A DNA stretch of 64,000 nucleotides from Kordia sp. TARA_039_SRF. Its GTDB lineage: Bacteria > Bacteroidota > Bacteroidia > Flavobacteriales > Flavobacteriaceae. The stretch is from positions 1-64,000 of the forward strand of contig SMNH02000013.1 of assembly GCA_006383075.2 (NCBI GenBank). The letters run 5' to 3'. Below are positions 28,501 to 38,009 of the stretch, in pieces (position 1 is the first letter of the stretch; the number at the start of each line of letters is the position of its first letter). Below the pieces are notes generated by a model that saw only the letters and a list, made by a program, of their open reading frames with translations, did no database searches and was not told the origin of the DNA. Position numbers and translations under genes: made by a program.

Positions 28501-31500
28501 ATGCTTCTTTTAGACTTCATAATGTTGGAATTCAAAAGTCGGATGATGAAATCACCGCTGAAATGATTCAAGAAATTTCCGATCAAGGATATGTAAGAAC
28601 TAAAGCTGATATTGACTTTTCTCTAGAAGAAATTGGAGACTATATAGATTTCAATGTAATTTATAATACAGATATCTATGAAAGAGAGATGATAGAAGGA
28701 TTCATGGTACATTTCAAAGAACTATTGAAATATATTATAGAAAATACGGATAAAACAATCAGTGAAGCTGAGTATATCACCGAGGCAGAAAAGGAGAAAA
28801 TCTTAGTTGATTTTAACGATAATGATAAAGATTTTTCAGAAAAAAATATACTTGAATCATTTGCACAACATGTAGAAGCTACTCCAAATGCAATCGCACT
28901 TATTTTTGAAGATAAAGAGCTAACGTATGAGCAGTTAGATAAATTATCTAACCAATTTGCAAATTATTTACTAAGCTTAAACGTTACGAAAGAAGAACTT
29001 ATCCCTATATGTTTAGAACGTTCTGTAGAAATGGTTGTTAGTGTCTTAGGTGTTTTAAAATCGGGAGGAGCTTATGTACCTATTGATGCAGCATATCCAG
29101 AAGAACGAAAAAACTATACTGTAAAGGATTCTAAAGCCAGATTGGTAGTTACTCAAAAATCATTACTAGACTCTTTTACATTAGGAGCTAATGTTTCTCT
29201 AATAGATATTCAAGAAGAAGCATATAAAAATCATCCAACTACTGCTGTAGATGTTGACATTCAAATGGATCAATTGGCAAATGTAATTTACACTTCTGGT
29301 ACTACTGGAAAGCCAAAAGGAACTATGATTGAATACAAAGGAATAGTCAATCTAATATACAACCAAGTAGCAGTATCAGACTTCCAACAAGGAGATCGAT
29401 TATTGCAATTCTCTTCATTTGCTTTTGATGCTTTCAGTTCAGAATTATACATGGCAATTACTACAGGATCAACTTTAGTAATGCCAACGCAAGAAGTAAT
29501 AGGACATACGGATGACTTAGTAGCGTTAATGAATGATAAAGGTGTAACCTTAACCTTGTTGCCGCCATCGTACAAAACACTGCTTAAAAACTACGAATTT
29601 ACTACTCTAAAAACCATCGTTTCTGGAGGAGAAGCACTCATTGCTGAGGAAGCATTACACTTTTTCAAAAAAGGAATCAGAATTATCAATGCCTACGGTC
29701 CTACGGAAAATATGGTAAATTCGACCATGACAAGAGGTCATTTTATCAATTCTGAAAAAGTTTCTATTGGGAAAACTTTAGCCAATGTAAAAGCCTATAT
29801 TCTTGATGAATCTCTGAGAATTTGCCCAATTGGAGTTGTTGGAGAACTCTGTGTAGCAGGAATTCAAGTGGCGAGAGGTTACTTAAACAGACCTGAACTA
29901 ACGAATGAAAAATTTGTACAAAATCCTTTCAGTGACAATACTGAATCCAAATTATACAAGACAGGAGATTTATGTAAATGGTTCCCTAATGGAGAAATTG
30001 AATACATAAGTAGAAAAGACAATCAAGTTAAAATAAGAGGAAATAGAGTAGAACTTGGAGAAGTTGAGTCTTGGTTGCAAAAACACGAAGATATCAACAT
30101 GGTAGTTGTTACCTTTAAAACAAATCCTGTAAAAGAGTTGGTAGCGTATGTGGTATCTGATAAAACGTTAGATGTGGATGAGTTAAGGTACTATTTAATG
30201 AAAAGAGTACCTACATACATGATTCCTAATTATTTTGTGCAAATAGACAAGATTCCATTGAATCACAATGGAAAAATGGACAAGTCAAAACTGCCTGAAG
30301 TAACTGTTGAAAACCAAGCAAGCGGCAAAATAGTTCCGCCAAAAACAGACGAAGAAAAAATACTAATCAAACTCTGTAAGCAAATTTTAGGCGTTGATAC
30401 TATCGGAATCAATAACAACTTTTACAATCTAGGAGGAGACTCCATAAAATTGATTTTACTGTTATCTAAATTAAAGAAAGAAGGCTTATTCTTAAAAACG
30501 AAAGCCGCTTTATATTCGGCAAACTTTGCTGAAATGGCAAGTAAAATGTCAAATGAAATGCTTCAAATTGATCAGCAAGAAGTTGAAGGACTAGTAGAAT
30601 TATTGCCAATTCAAGATATGTTTTTCAATACCTTGAAAATCAATAATAAAAATCATTTCAATCAATCAATTGTATTAGCTTCAGATAAGCGATTAGATAA
30701 AAAGGCGTTGACGCATAGTATTATGAAAATAGTGCAACACCATGATGCCTTACGTATGAAATACTACAAAAACGAACAAGGACAATGGGAGCAGTATAAT
30801 GACAAGTACGATGAAGAAAATATACCTATTCAATTTTTTGATTTAACTGATAGCGAAGATCCAATAGCCCGTATGGCACACATTGGGGATGAGATGCAAG
30901 CCTCTATAAATCTTGAAAAAGGTGAGATATTTAAAGTCATTCATTTTAAATTAAAAGACTCAGATCGAATAGCTCTTATTGCACATCACCTTGTCGTTGA
31001 TGGTATTTCTTGGAGAATAATAGTAGAAGACTTAAAAAGTGCTTATTATCAATATGTAGACAGCAAAGAAAGTTCACTTCCATTAAAAACACATGCTTTT
31101 AAACATTGGACTTCACAATTAAAGCTATATGCTGAAAAACTAGCCGAAACTGAAGAAAAAGATTATTGGAACAATATCGCAATTCAGGAGATTCCAAGCC
31201 TATTAAAAAAAGATTCTAATACTTACACGATTATTGACAATGAAGTAAATTTTGTATTACAAAAAGAGTACACGGAATTGTTGAATACTAGAATACACGA
31301 AGTTTACAATACTCAGATTAATGATATTCTTCTCACAGCACTGGGAATTACACTAAACGAAGTACTTGAAGCAGACACAACACTTCTTCGAATGGAAGGA
31401 CATGGAAGAGAAGAAATTTTTGACAATGTCGATATATCAAGAACCGTAGGTTGGTTTACAACGATGTTCCCGTTTGTTCTTAGCACAACTACTGACAAAA

Positions 31501-33200
31501 ATGTAATTGAAAATTTAATAGCAGTAAAAAAAGCTCTAAGAAATATTCCAAACAAAGGAATAGGATTTGGAATTTTAGATGTTTACACAAATGCAATAGA
31601 AAAACAAGTAAAGCCTAGTGTGTCGTTCAATTATTTAGGAGAATTTAAGGATGACGATCAAGATGATTCAATAGAAGAAACTGAAAACTCAGAAATCAAA
31701 TTTTCTTCTGAGTATATAGGAAGTGAAATAGGAGAGCATATTCCTGAAGAAGTTTCACTAAAAGTGTCAGGAAAAATCTATTCAGGACAATTAGAAATGT
31801 CAATACAGTTTTCAGATGAAGAATTTGATGTACAAACAATGCAAAAATTCACGGAGACTTACAAAAATACGTTAAAAGGTATTATAAATAATATTCTGAA
31901 TACCACCGAAGAGGATGTATATAAAAATTCTGAAGAGTTCTCCATTAGAAATGAATACCTATATAAAACATATAAAGTTTCTAGTAATCAGAATAGTATG
32001 CTAAAGATGAAGGAAAAAATTGGAATCAATGAATTTTATATTTCTGAATATGATGAAAATATTTTTAATCAAAAATTTAGGAAATTTCTTTCTCATTACC
32101 CATTTTTGTGTGTTAAAATAATAAAAGAGCATGGAGTTGTGGTTCAAGAGCACATTTCTCATGAAGAAGTTAAGGTAGCTGTTCAGAAATATGATTTGTC
32201 AATTACCGAAAGAAATGAAGTTGAGAAAAAAATGGAAGCGTTTTTCATGAAACCTTTCGAAGTTTTCTCTGAAGAGTTAATTCGTGTTTTTGTAATTACG
32301 GATAAAGAAAATAGAAAAGGAGCTCTTGTCAATGTAGGAATACATCATGGAATTACAGACGCATATACGAACGATTTTTTAATGAATATGATGCAACGCT
32401 ATTTTAATGGACAAGAAATAGAAACATCGCAATTTTCTAACTTTGAGTTTGCTGTAGAACAAGAAAACTTTATAGCATCCGTAGAAGGAAAATCGCAAAG
32501 AAAATATTGGACAGGACTTTATGAAAACCTTTTGCTTGAAACTGAAAATTTACATGATGAATTGTATACGCGTAATTTTGTAAAGCAAACGTTAACTATT
32601 CATGGAGAAGAGTTCGATTATTTAAAGAAAATCGCTTTAGATATTAAAGTACCAATAAATAGTTTATTAATGGCACTTCACCAGCATCTAATTGCTAAAT
32701 TTAATCCAGGAGCGGTGGTTCAAAATATAGTTTCTAACGGGCGCGAACAATCTACAGAAGAACATGTAACAATGCTAGGAGTAATGAGTAACATGTTACC
32801 AGTACCTCTTGTAGACAAAAAAGTTAAAAATGCTTTTAATTCTTCTTATGTAAAACTCATTTATGAAAAATATATAAATGTTCGTCTGCACCAAGAAATT
32901 CCTTTTGAAATAATCAAAGAAGATGTGTACAATAGTCGAAAAATAGACATTGAAAAAATCGCTGGCGGAAACTTTAATTACTTAGTTGCTGGTGAAAAAA
33001 TATCCCAAGGAAAAGAATTAGAAGTCAATTCATTAAACAGAGAAGATACCGTAGGAATTCATATGTATTGTGTTGAATATTCAAATGGAATTGAAATCAA
33101 TCTTACTTGTAGTGAATCCTTATACCAAGAAAAACAAGAGTTCTTAAATTTAAATACAATTATTAACAACAATCTACTTATTAAAAGAGAAATTAATTAA
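25551..33200 (+). CDS. NRPS: A(Hpg-like)-T-C-A-T-E-terminal C-like domain
   Basis: 2549 residues starting directly with an A domain (FTSGSSG near 180); there is no C domain at the N-terminus. Its pocket reads D-A-R-H-L-L-L-L-I, sharing D, A, H278, L299, L322 and L330 with 4-hydroxyphenylglycine codes such as DAYHLGLLC. T (GGNSIH, Ser 581), C (HHIICDG from 770), A5 (YTSGTTG from 1247; pocket D-A-S-L-I-S-A-V-N, unassigned), T (GGDSIK, Ser 1631) and E (HHLVVDG from 1812, EGHGREE, FNYLGEF) follow. The last about 420 residues form a condensation-superfamily domain with HHGITDA (2265-2271). No thioesterase is fused. This terminal domain may release or cyclise the chain, so this is probably the last assembly-line protein. 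The E domain implies a D-residue at the end. Confidence 0.88.
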   Translation: MNKKVIHTVFENIVAKMPDNIAIETSSNLITYAQFNAKANQIAHVLSELSKNREDIVCSFFEDKLTQLYALLGTFKAGKIYLPLDEKYKGNHWSVLYENICPKVVLTHEETIEKIESYNESFEYAIPQLVCITETNGELGIKVYKLLDGKYEEAYTVTDGNTENPEINIQGDDANYIFFTSGSSGRPKAVLGNHKSLSHFVHWETKELQITENDRIGQLTSLSFDASLRDIFLPLMNGATICIPSEEIKKDVKKLKVWLKENKISILHTIPTMMRLLMQDKNFRSIDGNYFTELKYLLLAGEKLFNKDITEWRALFGDNTCIINLYGTTETTLIKTFYRVPKELKGEATNGICVGKPISNCNILVLNEKNQICGIGEEGEVYIQTPFLTNGYYKEEQLNRQKFVPNPIGNFNDVIYKTGDYGKYDEDRNLIILGRKDGVIKLNGVRCDVNSIERNILELEEIKMLKCIPHTVEGTVQALVCFYSSEEQMTAAVKEHCMKFLSSYELLSLHFIHLKDFPVNSNGKVDTIELKEKVKQFFQKSDTIELPINETEQQLVSIWKEVLDIDRISVKDNIFLLGGNSIHLIQLTTRIHSVFGVELSIFDLFNLPVLKDQATKIATSNKSSHQKIPNAEVQENYPLSSAQYRIWVVSQDEESSKAYNTAKSIEVHDYLDAAILKNAILAVIERHEILRTVYKTNDNGEIRQWILPMESVDFKLDYVDYRGVEDAVEKIDRQIDENELRPFNLATGPLFRTTLYQISDNHFMLAYEMHHIICDGWSMGVFLRDLLTCYNAVKQGKEIELPELGIQYKDYACWDEAKFKDNSHDESLNFWKEELSGELPLLNLPTRKNRPSVKTHNGKQLRTYFSKEFSKEIKLFCNERETSLFIGLYTAFNILLHKYTRETDFIVGTPIAGRNHIDLENQIGVYVNTIPLRTKIQPEEIIEDLFDRVKKNVLETYKHQEYPFDHLVEKLKIKTDISRSPVFDASFRLHNVGIQKSDDEITAEMIQEISDQGYVRTKADIDFSLEEIGDYIDFNVIYNTDIYEREMIEGFMVHFKELLKYIIENTDKTISEAEYITEAEKEKILVDFNDNDKDFSEKNILESFAQHVEATPNAIALIFEDKELTYEQLDKLSNQFANYLLSLNVTKEELIPICLERSVEMVVSVLGVLKSGGAYVPIDAAYPEERKNYTVKDSKARLVVTQKSLLDSFTLGANVSLIDIQEEAYKNHPTTAVDVDIQMDQLANVIYTSGTTGKPKGTMIEYKGIVNLIYNQVAVSDFQQGDRLLQFSSFAFDAFSSELYMAITTGSTLVMPTQEVIGHTDDLVALMNDKGVTLTLLPPSYKTLLKNYEFTTLKTIVSGGEALIAEEALHFFKKGIRIINAYGPTENMVNSTMTRGHFINSEKVSIGKTLANVKAYILDESLRICPIGVVGELCVAGIQVARGYLNRPELTNEKFVQNPFSDNTESKLYKTGDLCKWFPNGEIEYISRKDNQVKIRGNRVELGEVESWLQKHEDINMVVVTFKTNPVKELVAYVVSDKTLDVDELRYYLMKRVPTYMIPNYFVQIDKIPLNHNGKMDKSKLPEVTVENQASGKIVPPKTDEEKILIKLCKQILGVDTIGINNNFYNLGGDSIKLILLLSKLKKEGLFLKTKAALYSANFAEMASKMSNEMLQIDQQEVEGLVELLPIQDMFFNTLKINNKNHFNQSIVLASDKRLDKKALTHSIMKIVQHHDALRMKYYKNEQGQWEQYNDKYDEENIPIQFFDLTDSEDPIARMAHIGDEMQASINLEKGEIFKVIHFKLKDSDRIALIAHHLVVDGISWRIIVEDLKSAYYQYVDSKESSLPLKTHAFKHWTSQLKLYAEKLAETEEKDYWNNIAIQEIPSLLKKDSNTYTIIDNEVNFVLQKEYTELLNTRIHEVYNTQINDILLTALGITLNEVLEADTTLLRMEGHGREEIFDNVDISRTVGWFTTMFPFVLSTTTDKNVIENLIAVKKALRNIPNKGIGFGILDVYTNAIEKQVKPSVSFNYLGEFKDDDQDDSIEETENSEIKFSSEYIGSEIGEHIPEEVSLKVSGKIYSGQLEMSIQFSDEEFDVQTMQKFTETYKNTLKGIINNILNTTEEDVYKNSEEFSIRNEYLYKTYKVSSNQNSMLKMKEKIGINEFYISEYDENIFNQKFRKFLSHYPFLCVKIIKEHGVVVQEHISHEEVKVAVQKYDLSITERNEVEKKMEAFFMKPFEVFSEELIRVFVITDKENRKGALVNVGIHHGITDAYTNDFLMNMMQRYFNGQEIETSQFSNFEFAVEQENFIASVEGKSQRKYWTGLYENLLLETENLHDELYTRNFVKQTLTIHGEEFDYLKKIALDIKVPINSLLMALHQHLIAKFNPGAVVQNIVSNGREQSTEEHVTMLGVMSNMLPVPLVDKKVKNAFNSSYVKLIYEKYINVRLHQEIPFEIIKEDVYNSRKIDIEKIAGGNFNYLVAGEKISQGKELEVNSLNREDTVGIHMYCVEYSNGIEINLTCSESLYQEKQEFLNLNTIINNNLLIKREIN

Positions 33201-33205
33201 ATCTT

Positions 33206-35578
33206 ATGAAAATAATACACCTACAAATAGTACTCTTACTATTACCCTTTTATGTCTTGGGGCAATCACAAATTAAGGGAAAAGTGACGGATGGAAAAGA
33301 ACCAATGGCTTTTGCAAATGTTTATTTATCAGATGAAGATAATAATTTAATTAAAGGAGTTATAACAAGTGAAGATGGAACATTTGAGATAACATCTGAT
33401 AATGGAACATACACATTAAATGTTAGTTTTTTAGGATATAAAAACTGGAAAAAAACACTCGATATTACTGGAGATTTAGATTTAGGAGAAATTGTAATTG
33501 AATTAGATACAGAACTTGACACAGTTGTCATTGTGGCAAAAAAGAAAATATTTGAACGTAAAGTAGACCGCATGGTTTTTAATGTAGAAAACAGCTTGTC
33601 TGCTACAGGTGGTGACGCCATTGATGCATTACGTGTATCTCCTGGGTTATTCGTCAAAGACAATCAAATCACCATGATTGGAAAAGACGGCATGCAATTA
33701 ATGATCAATGGAAGAATAATGCCGCTCGCAGGAGATGATCTTATCAATTTCTTAAGAACAATACCTGCAGATGATATTAAATCTATTGAAATTATTACAA
33801 ATCCACCAGCAAAATATGATGCAGCAGGAAATAGTGGTATTATCAATGTAGTATTAAAAAAAGGAAAATTAAATTCGTGGAATAACTCTACTTCCTATTC
33901 GTACACACAAGCAATTTATGCAGCACATGTACTAAGAAACAATTTCTCTTTGAAGGAAGATAAATATCAAATGTTAGTCAGCTTATCAGGAGGTTTAGGG
34001 GCAGAATTAAACGATATAGAATCTACAACATTCTTTACCGAAAGCACTTGGGATGCAGATACAGATAGAAAACACGAACAAGACTTTTTCTCTTCTCGTT
34101 TAGTATTTGATTACAATCTTACGGAAAAATTATCGATAGGGACACAATATCTTTTTAACTACAATGCTCCAGATTATAGCGATAGAACAGATACGAGAAT
34201 ACTTAACTTGGACAATACATTAGATTTAAAGCGAATAAATACAGGATTTAACGATAGAGAAACAAAATATCATAATATCAACGCTCACATGCTATATAAA
34301 GTTGATACGCTTGATAGAGAAATTTCTGTAGATTTAGATTACTTAACATACAGATCTGATACAGACAGACGCTTCCAAACCAACGAATTTGATGCAAATG
34401 GAAACTTCTTAAGTACTATTGGAGAGGCAGATAACTTTGGAAACTTGGAGGTAAATAGTTTGAGTGCTAGAGTAGATGTAGAGCATCCTTTTGAAAAAAT
34501 AAACTTAAGCTACGGAGGTAAGTTAAGTTATATTGAAAACAATAGTGATACTCGTTTCTTCGATACTTCTTCAGGAGTTCCAGTTTTAGATCCCAATCAA
34601 ACAGATGAATTTGAATATGAAGAAACCATTCAAGCTTTATACATAAGTGCAACTACTTCGCTAGGAGAAAAATGGAGTGCTCAAGTAGGATTGCGATATG
34701 AGGCAATTGATATTGAAAACTTTTCGAAAGTGTTAAATCAGAGAAATAAAATCGATTACGACGAATTCTTCCCAACGCTATACTTACAGTATGATATTGA
34801 TGATGATAATTCTCTATATGCCAATTACGGAAGGAGAATTGATAGACCTTCGTATTCTGCTTTAAATCCATTTCGCTTTTATTATGATAGTAACAAGTAT
34901 AGTGAAGGAAATCCTTTCTTAAGACCTTCGTTTACAAATAATGTAGAAATTGGATATGGAGGAAATCACTTAAATGCTAATATTTTTTATTCGAATCTAA
35001 AGGATGGAATGGGACCAGTTTCCATAATGATTGATGATGAAAACTTTACTATCATCTCACAAGAAAATTATTATAAGACTGATACTTATGGTTTTCAAAT
35101 AACCTCTAGCTATGACTTCTACGATTGGTGGGAAAATTACAACGTAATTTCATACACGAATTTTAAGCCAGAGCTTACCAATAATAACATTGACGCTATA
35201 TTAAACGGAGATGATGTATACCTTTTTGCTACAAGTAATGCATTTACAATTAGTGAAAAGTTCAATGCAGGGATGACTTTTTATTATCAAACTCCTTTTA
35301 GTGATGATATATTTCGTTACGGCGAAAGTTATAATTTGAGTTTTTCATTTAGATACAGAATGTTAGACAAAAAGTTAAACTTATCCGTTAATATAAATGA
35401 TGTATTCAACAGAGATCCTAGCCGAATAAAATCTATCACTAACGGAATTTTAAATAGTTACCTACAAAACAATAGCTCTAGAAGAATACGATTCTCTATC
35501 TCTTACAACTTTGGAAACAAAGACAAGAAGGTAAATAGTAGAGATTCAGGAAACGAAGACGAAAGAGACAGGTTATAA
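33206..35578 (+). CDS. TonB-dependent receptor (CarboxypepD_reg-like, OMP beta-barrel)
   Basis: 790 residues. A signal peptide (about 1-19, ending LGQS) is followed by a carboxypeptidase-regulatory-like beta-sandwich (IKGKVTDG onward), a plug region (DALRVSPGLFVKD, IEIITNPPAKYDAAGNSGIINVVLKK split around 165-195) and a long beta-barrel with the aromatic C-terminal FSISYNF. This is the outer-membrane beta-barrel subgroup of SusC/TonB-type proteins common in Flavobacteriia. It begins 5 bp after the NRPS stop, so it is surely co-transcribed with it. It may take up the product (siderophore-like use), take part in its passage across the outer membrane, or act in self-immunity. No iron-regulatory site was recognised, so siderophore uptake remains a hypothesis. 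Confidence 0.8.
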   Translation: MKIIHLQIVLLLLPFYVLGQSQIKGKVTDGKEPMAFANVYLSDEDNNLIKGVITSEDGTFEITSDNGTYTLNVSFLGYKNWKKTLDITGDLDLGEIVIELDTELDTVVIVAKKKIFERKVDRMVFNVENSLSATGGDAIDALRVSPGLFVKDNQITMIGKDGMQLMINGRIMPLAGDDLINFLRTIPADDIKSIEIITNPPAKYDAAGNSGIINVVLKKGKLNSWNNSTSYSYTQAIYAAHVLRNNFSLKEDKYQMLVSLSGGLGAELNDIESTTFFTESTWDADTDRKHEQDFFSSRLVFDYNLTEKLSIGTQYLFNYNAPDYSDRTDTRILNLDNTLDLKRINTGFNDRETKYHNINAHMLYKVDTLDREISVDLDYLTYRSDTDRRFQTNEFDANGNFLSTIGEADNFGNLEVNSLSARVDVEHPFEKINLSYGGKLSYIENNSDTRFFDTSSGVPVLDPNQTDEFEYEETIQALYISATTSLGEKWSAQVGLRYEAIDIENFSKVLNQRNKIDYDEFFPTLYLQYDIDDDNSLYANYGRRIDRPSYSALNPFRFYYDSNKYSEGNPFLRPSFTNNVEIGYGGNHLNANIFYSNLKDGMGPVSIMIDDENFTIISQENYYKTDTYGFQITSSYDFYDWWENYNVISYTNFKPELTNNNIDAILNGDDVYLFATSNAFTISEKFNAGMTFYYQTPFSDDIFRYGESYNLSFSFRYRMLDKKLNLSVNINDVFNRDPSRIKSITNGILNSYLQNNSSRRIRFSISYNFGNKDKKVNSRDSGNEDERDRL

Positions 35579-35640
35579 TAATATCTTATAAGTATAACCA
35601 TCGAAATAAAGGGAAAAAAGTATAAACCAAAACCAAAACA

Positions 35641-36195
35641 ATGAAAATTAAAGAAATGGCTTTAGATAATAAGTCAATTTACATAATTGACGATTTTTTG
35701 CCTAAAGAAAAAATTGACCAATTTTATGAGCATGTGAAAACATTGCCATTTACAAGGTTTGAAACTGATGATGAACATGACGAATATCCAATTTTTAGTG
35801 TAGATTTTAAACCAGACACACTTTTGGGAAGTTATGTGGGAGAAAAAGTAGAAGAATTGTTATCAGAATTAAAAATAAATGACAATTTAATACTAAGACG
35901 ATCCTACGTAAATATGTCTCATTATGGAGACATGGGATTTCCTCATTACGACTGCGGCCAAGATGAAACAGATATTACCGTTCTTTATTATGTAAATAAT
36001 GAATGGGATTATACGTGGGGAGGAGAAACATTCTTTTATGTAGATAAAGACCCTCAAGCTGTCGTACTTCCAAAACCAGGAAGAGTAGTTGTATTTCCAG
36101 GAAATATTGAACACCTAGGAGGAATACCTTCTAGAGTATGTAAAGTTTCTAGATTCAGTCTTGCTTTGAAATATATGCACGGATTAGAATTATAA
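35641..36195 (+). CDS. Small prolyl-4-hydroxylase-like Fe(II)/2OG oxygenase
   Basis: 184 residues of the 2OG-FeII_Oxy_3 type. Iron ligands are H102 and D104 in FPHYDCG and H158 in PGNIEHLGG; R171 in SRFSLAL is the probable 2-oxoglutarate anchor. The WGGETFFY strand between them is typical of this fold. The short length fits enzymes that hydroxylate free or carrier-bound small substrates. It lies between the receptor gene and the second SyrP-like gene, so these two oxygenases may act in sequence. No substrate can be assigned. Confidence 0.72.
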   Translation: MKIKEMALDNKSIYIIDDFLPKEKIDQFYEHVKTLPFTRFETDDEHDEYPIFSVDFKPDTLLGSYVGEKVEELLSELKINDNLILRRSYVNMSHYGDMGFPHYDCGQDETDITVLYYVNNEWDYTWGGETFFYVDKDPQAVVLPKPGRVVVFPGNIEHLGGIPSRVCKVSRFSLALKYMHGLEL

Positions 36196-36233
36196 CATGA
36201 AGAATTCTATTTCAATCATAAATAACAATCAAG

Positions 36234-37205
36234 ATGAATCATAATAAAGAACTTAAGGCAACACATGTAGAAACATTGAATGGTTTTCCATATCATATAA
36301 ATCTAGACAATATTTCAGTTGAAAACTTTGTAGCTTACTATAAAGAGAATGAAAGTACGATAAATGAAAAGCTAGAGCAAAATGGAGCGATTAAATTTCG
36401 AGGAATACAAATAGACTCTCCAAGCTCTTTTCAAAGTATAATTAATGATATCTTTGATGAGTTTTCAAGTTATGTAGATGGTAATTCTCCACGAATAAAG
36501 GTAAAAGACAATGTGTATACGTCTACAGAATATCCTCATACACAAAAAATTACAATGCATAATGAATTGTCCTACTCGGGTAATTGGCCTAACAAACTCA
36601 TATTTTGCTGCATTATAGCTGCACAGAAACAAGGAGAAACACTTATTGCTGATGGAAGAAAGGTTTTAAACACAATGGATGCTTCTTTTGTGGAAGAAAT
36701 AAAAGAAAAGGGCATTACATACATTAGAAACTTACACAGTGGTATGGGACTTGGACCATCGTGGAAAGATACCTTTGAAACTGAGGACAAATCAGAAGTA
36801 AATAAACACTGTGAGCGATTGAATATTGAATATGAATGGAAAAGCGACGATAGTATTCGATTAATACAAAGGAGAAAAGGTACATTACTACATAAAAGTA
36901 CTGGCGAAGAAGTTTGGTTCAATCAAATAGACCAATTTCATCCATTACACTTAGGTGAAAAACTTTATAAAAATCTACGAAGATTATACAAGAACACTCA
37001 TGATTTACCAATGTTCGTAGAATTTGGTGACGGAACTGAAATCACCGAAGATAGAATTAAACATATCCTTGATACAATGGAGGCAGTTACGATTGCTCCA
37101 ACATGGAATCAAGGCGATTTACTACTTATTGACAACGAATTGGTTTGCCATGGAAGAAATCCATTTGAAGGCGAGAGAAAAGTTCTAGTCTCTATGATTA
37201 AATAG
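36234..37205 (+). CDS. TauD/SyrP-like Fe(II)/2OG oxygenase, copy 2
   Basis: 323 residues, paralogue of the gene at 19966. It keeps the HxE variant (H109, E111 in TMHNELSY), H306 in VCHGRNP and the arginine of GERKVLVS. The central region (about 165-235) differs most from copy 1, consistent with a different residue or carrier being hydroxylated. It starts 38 bp after the P4H-like gene. Family assignment is firm; the target is inferred to be a carrier-bound amino acid by analogy with SyrP. Confidence 0.78.
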   Translation: MNHNKELKATHVETLNGFPYHINLDNISVENFVAYYKENESTINEKLEQNGAIKFRGIQIDSPSSFQSIINDIFDEFSSYVDGNSPRIKVKDNVYTSTEYPHTQKITMHNELSYSGNWPNKLIFCCIIAAQKQGETLIADGRKVLNTMDASFVEEIKEKGITYIRNLHSGMGLGPSWKDTFETEDKSEVNKHCERLNIEYEWKSDDSIRLIQRRKGTLLHKSTGEEVWFNQIDQFHPLHLGEKLYKNLRRLYKNTHDLPMFVEFGDGTEITEDRIKHILDTMEAVTIAPTWNQGDLLLIDNELVCHGRNPFEGERKVLVSMIK

Positions 37206-37247
37206 GTTTCTATTACCTGTAATTAAGTATCTTATCAACAACACATA

Positions 37248-37949
37248 ATGTACAGTTATATCAAAAAACAACTTTTCCTGTTGCATTTTGCAGGAGGAAA
37301 TAGCTATTCTTATAATTTTTTAAAAGAATCTCTATCCAATAGTTTTGAGTTTATTCCTTTGGAATTACCTGGAAGAGGAAAGCGATTTCAAGAAGAATTG
37401 TTAACAACAAAAGACGAGGCTGTCAATGATTATGTACATCAAATTCAAATGCATCGTAACAATCAGCCTTTTATTATTTTTGGACACAGTATGGGCGCAA
37501 CTTTAGGTTTGTCTGTAACCAAAAAGTTAGAGGAAATCAATGACTCTCCAGAATGCTTAATAGTTTCAGGAAACTCAGGTCCTCAAAAAAGAGATGAAGA
37601 GGCTACAGTTCGCTACACACTCAACGACAAAGACTTCAAAGAAGAACTCCGAGATTTAGGAGGTGTTCCAGAAGAAATTTTAACAAATGAAGAACTCTAT
37701 GAGTTTTTTAGTCCAATTATCCGTTCCGATTTTGAAATTCTAGAGAAAGATGTTTTTTCAGAGAAAGGTGTCATCATAAAAACACCCATAGTAGCTATTA
37801 TGGGATATGAAGAAGATACAAGCGATGAAATCGAAAATTGGAGAAAATTTACATCAGGGACATTCACATTCCAACGAATGACAGGGAATCACTTTTTTAT
37901 CTACAACCATGTAGACACTATTTCGACAATAGTCAAACAAATACATTAA
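37248..37949 (+). CDS. Type II thioesterase (external editing)
   Basis: 233 residues with the alpha/beta-hydrolase layout of TEII proteins: LLHFAGGNSYSY at the N-terminus, the LELPGRGKR motif (38-46), nucleophile Ser81 in FGHSMGA, an Asp candidate at D190 and the catalytic His H215 in MTGNHFF. Such enzymes free misprimed or stalled carrier domains. Because no thioesterase is fused to any NRPS here, it could also help in release, but TEII sequence features favour editing. Confidence 0.85.
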   Translation: MYSYIKKQLFLLHFAGGNSYSYNFLKESLSNSFEFIPLELPGRGKRFQEELLTTKDEAVNDYVHQIQMHRNNQPFIIFGHSMGATLGLSVTKKLEEINDSPECLIVSGNSGPQKRDEEATVRYTLNDKDFKEELRDLGGVPEEILTNEELYEFFSPIIRSDFEILEKDVFSEKGVIIKTPIVAIMGYEEDTSDEIENWRKFTSGTFTFQRMTGNHFFIYNHVDTISTIVKQIH

Positions 37950-37985
37950 CAAGTACTGTAAACATAGATACAATCCATTATTTAT

Positions 37986-38009
37986 TGAATACGAGCCTGC
38001 TTGTATTCA
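37986..38009 (+). terminator. Strong hairpin downstream of thioesterase gene
   Basis: The arms gaatacgag and cttgtattc, extended by an outer T-A pair, form a stem of about ten pairs (one G-U) around a four-base loop. No T-run follows, so this may attenuate rather than fully terminate, or stabilise the upstream mRNA. It lies in the 198-bp gap before the transporter gene. Confidence 0.35.
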
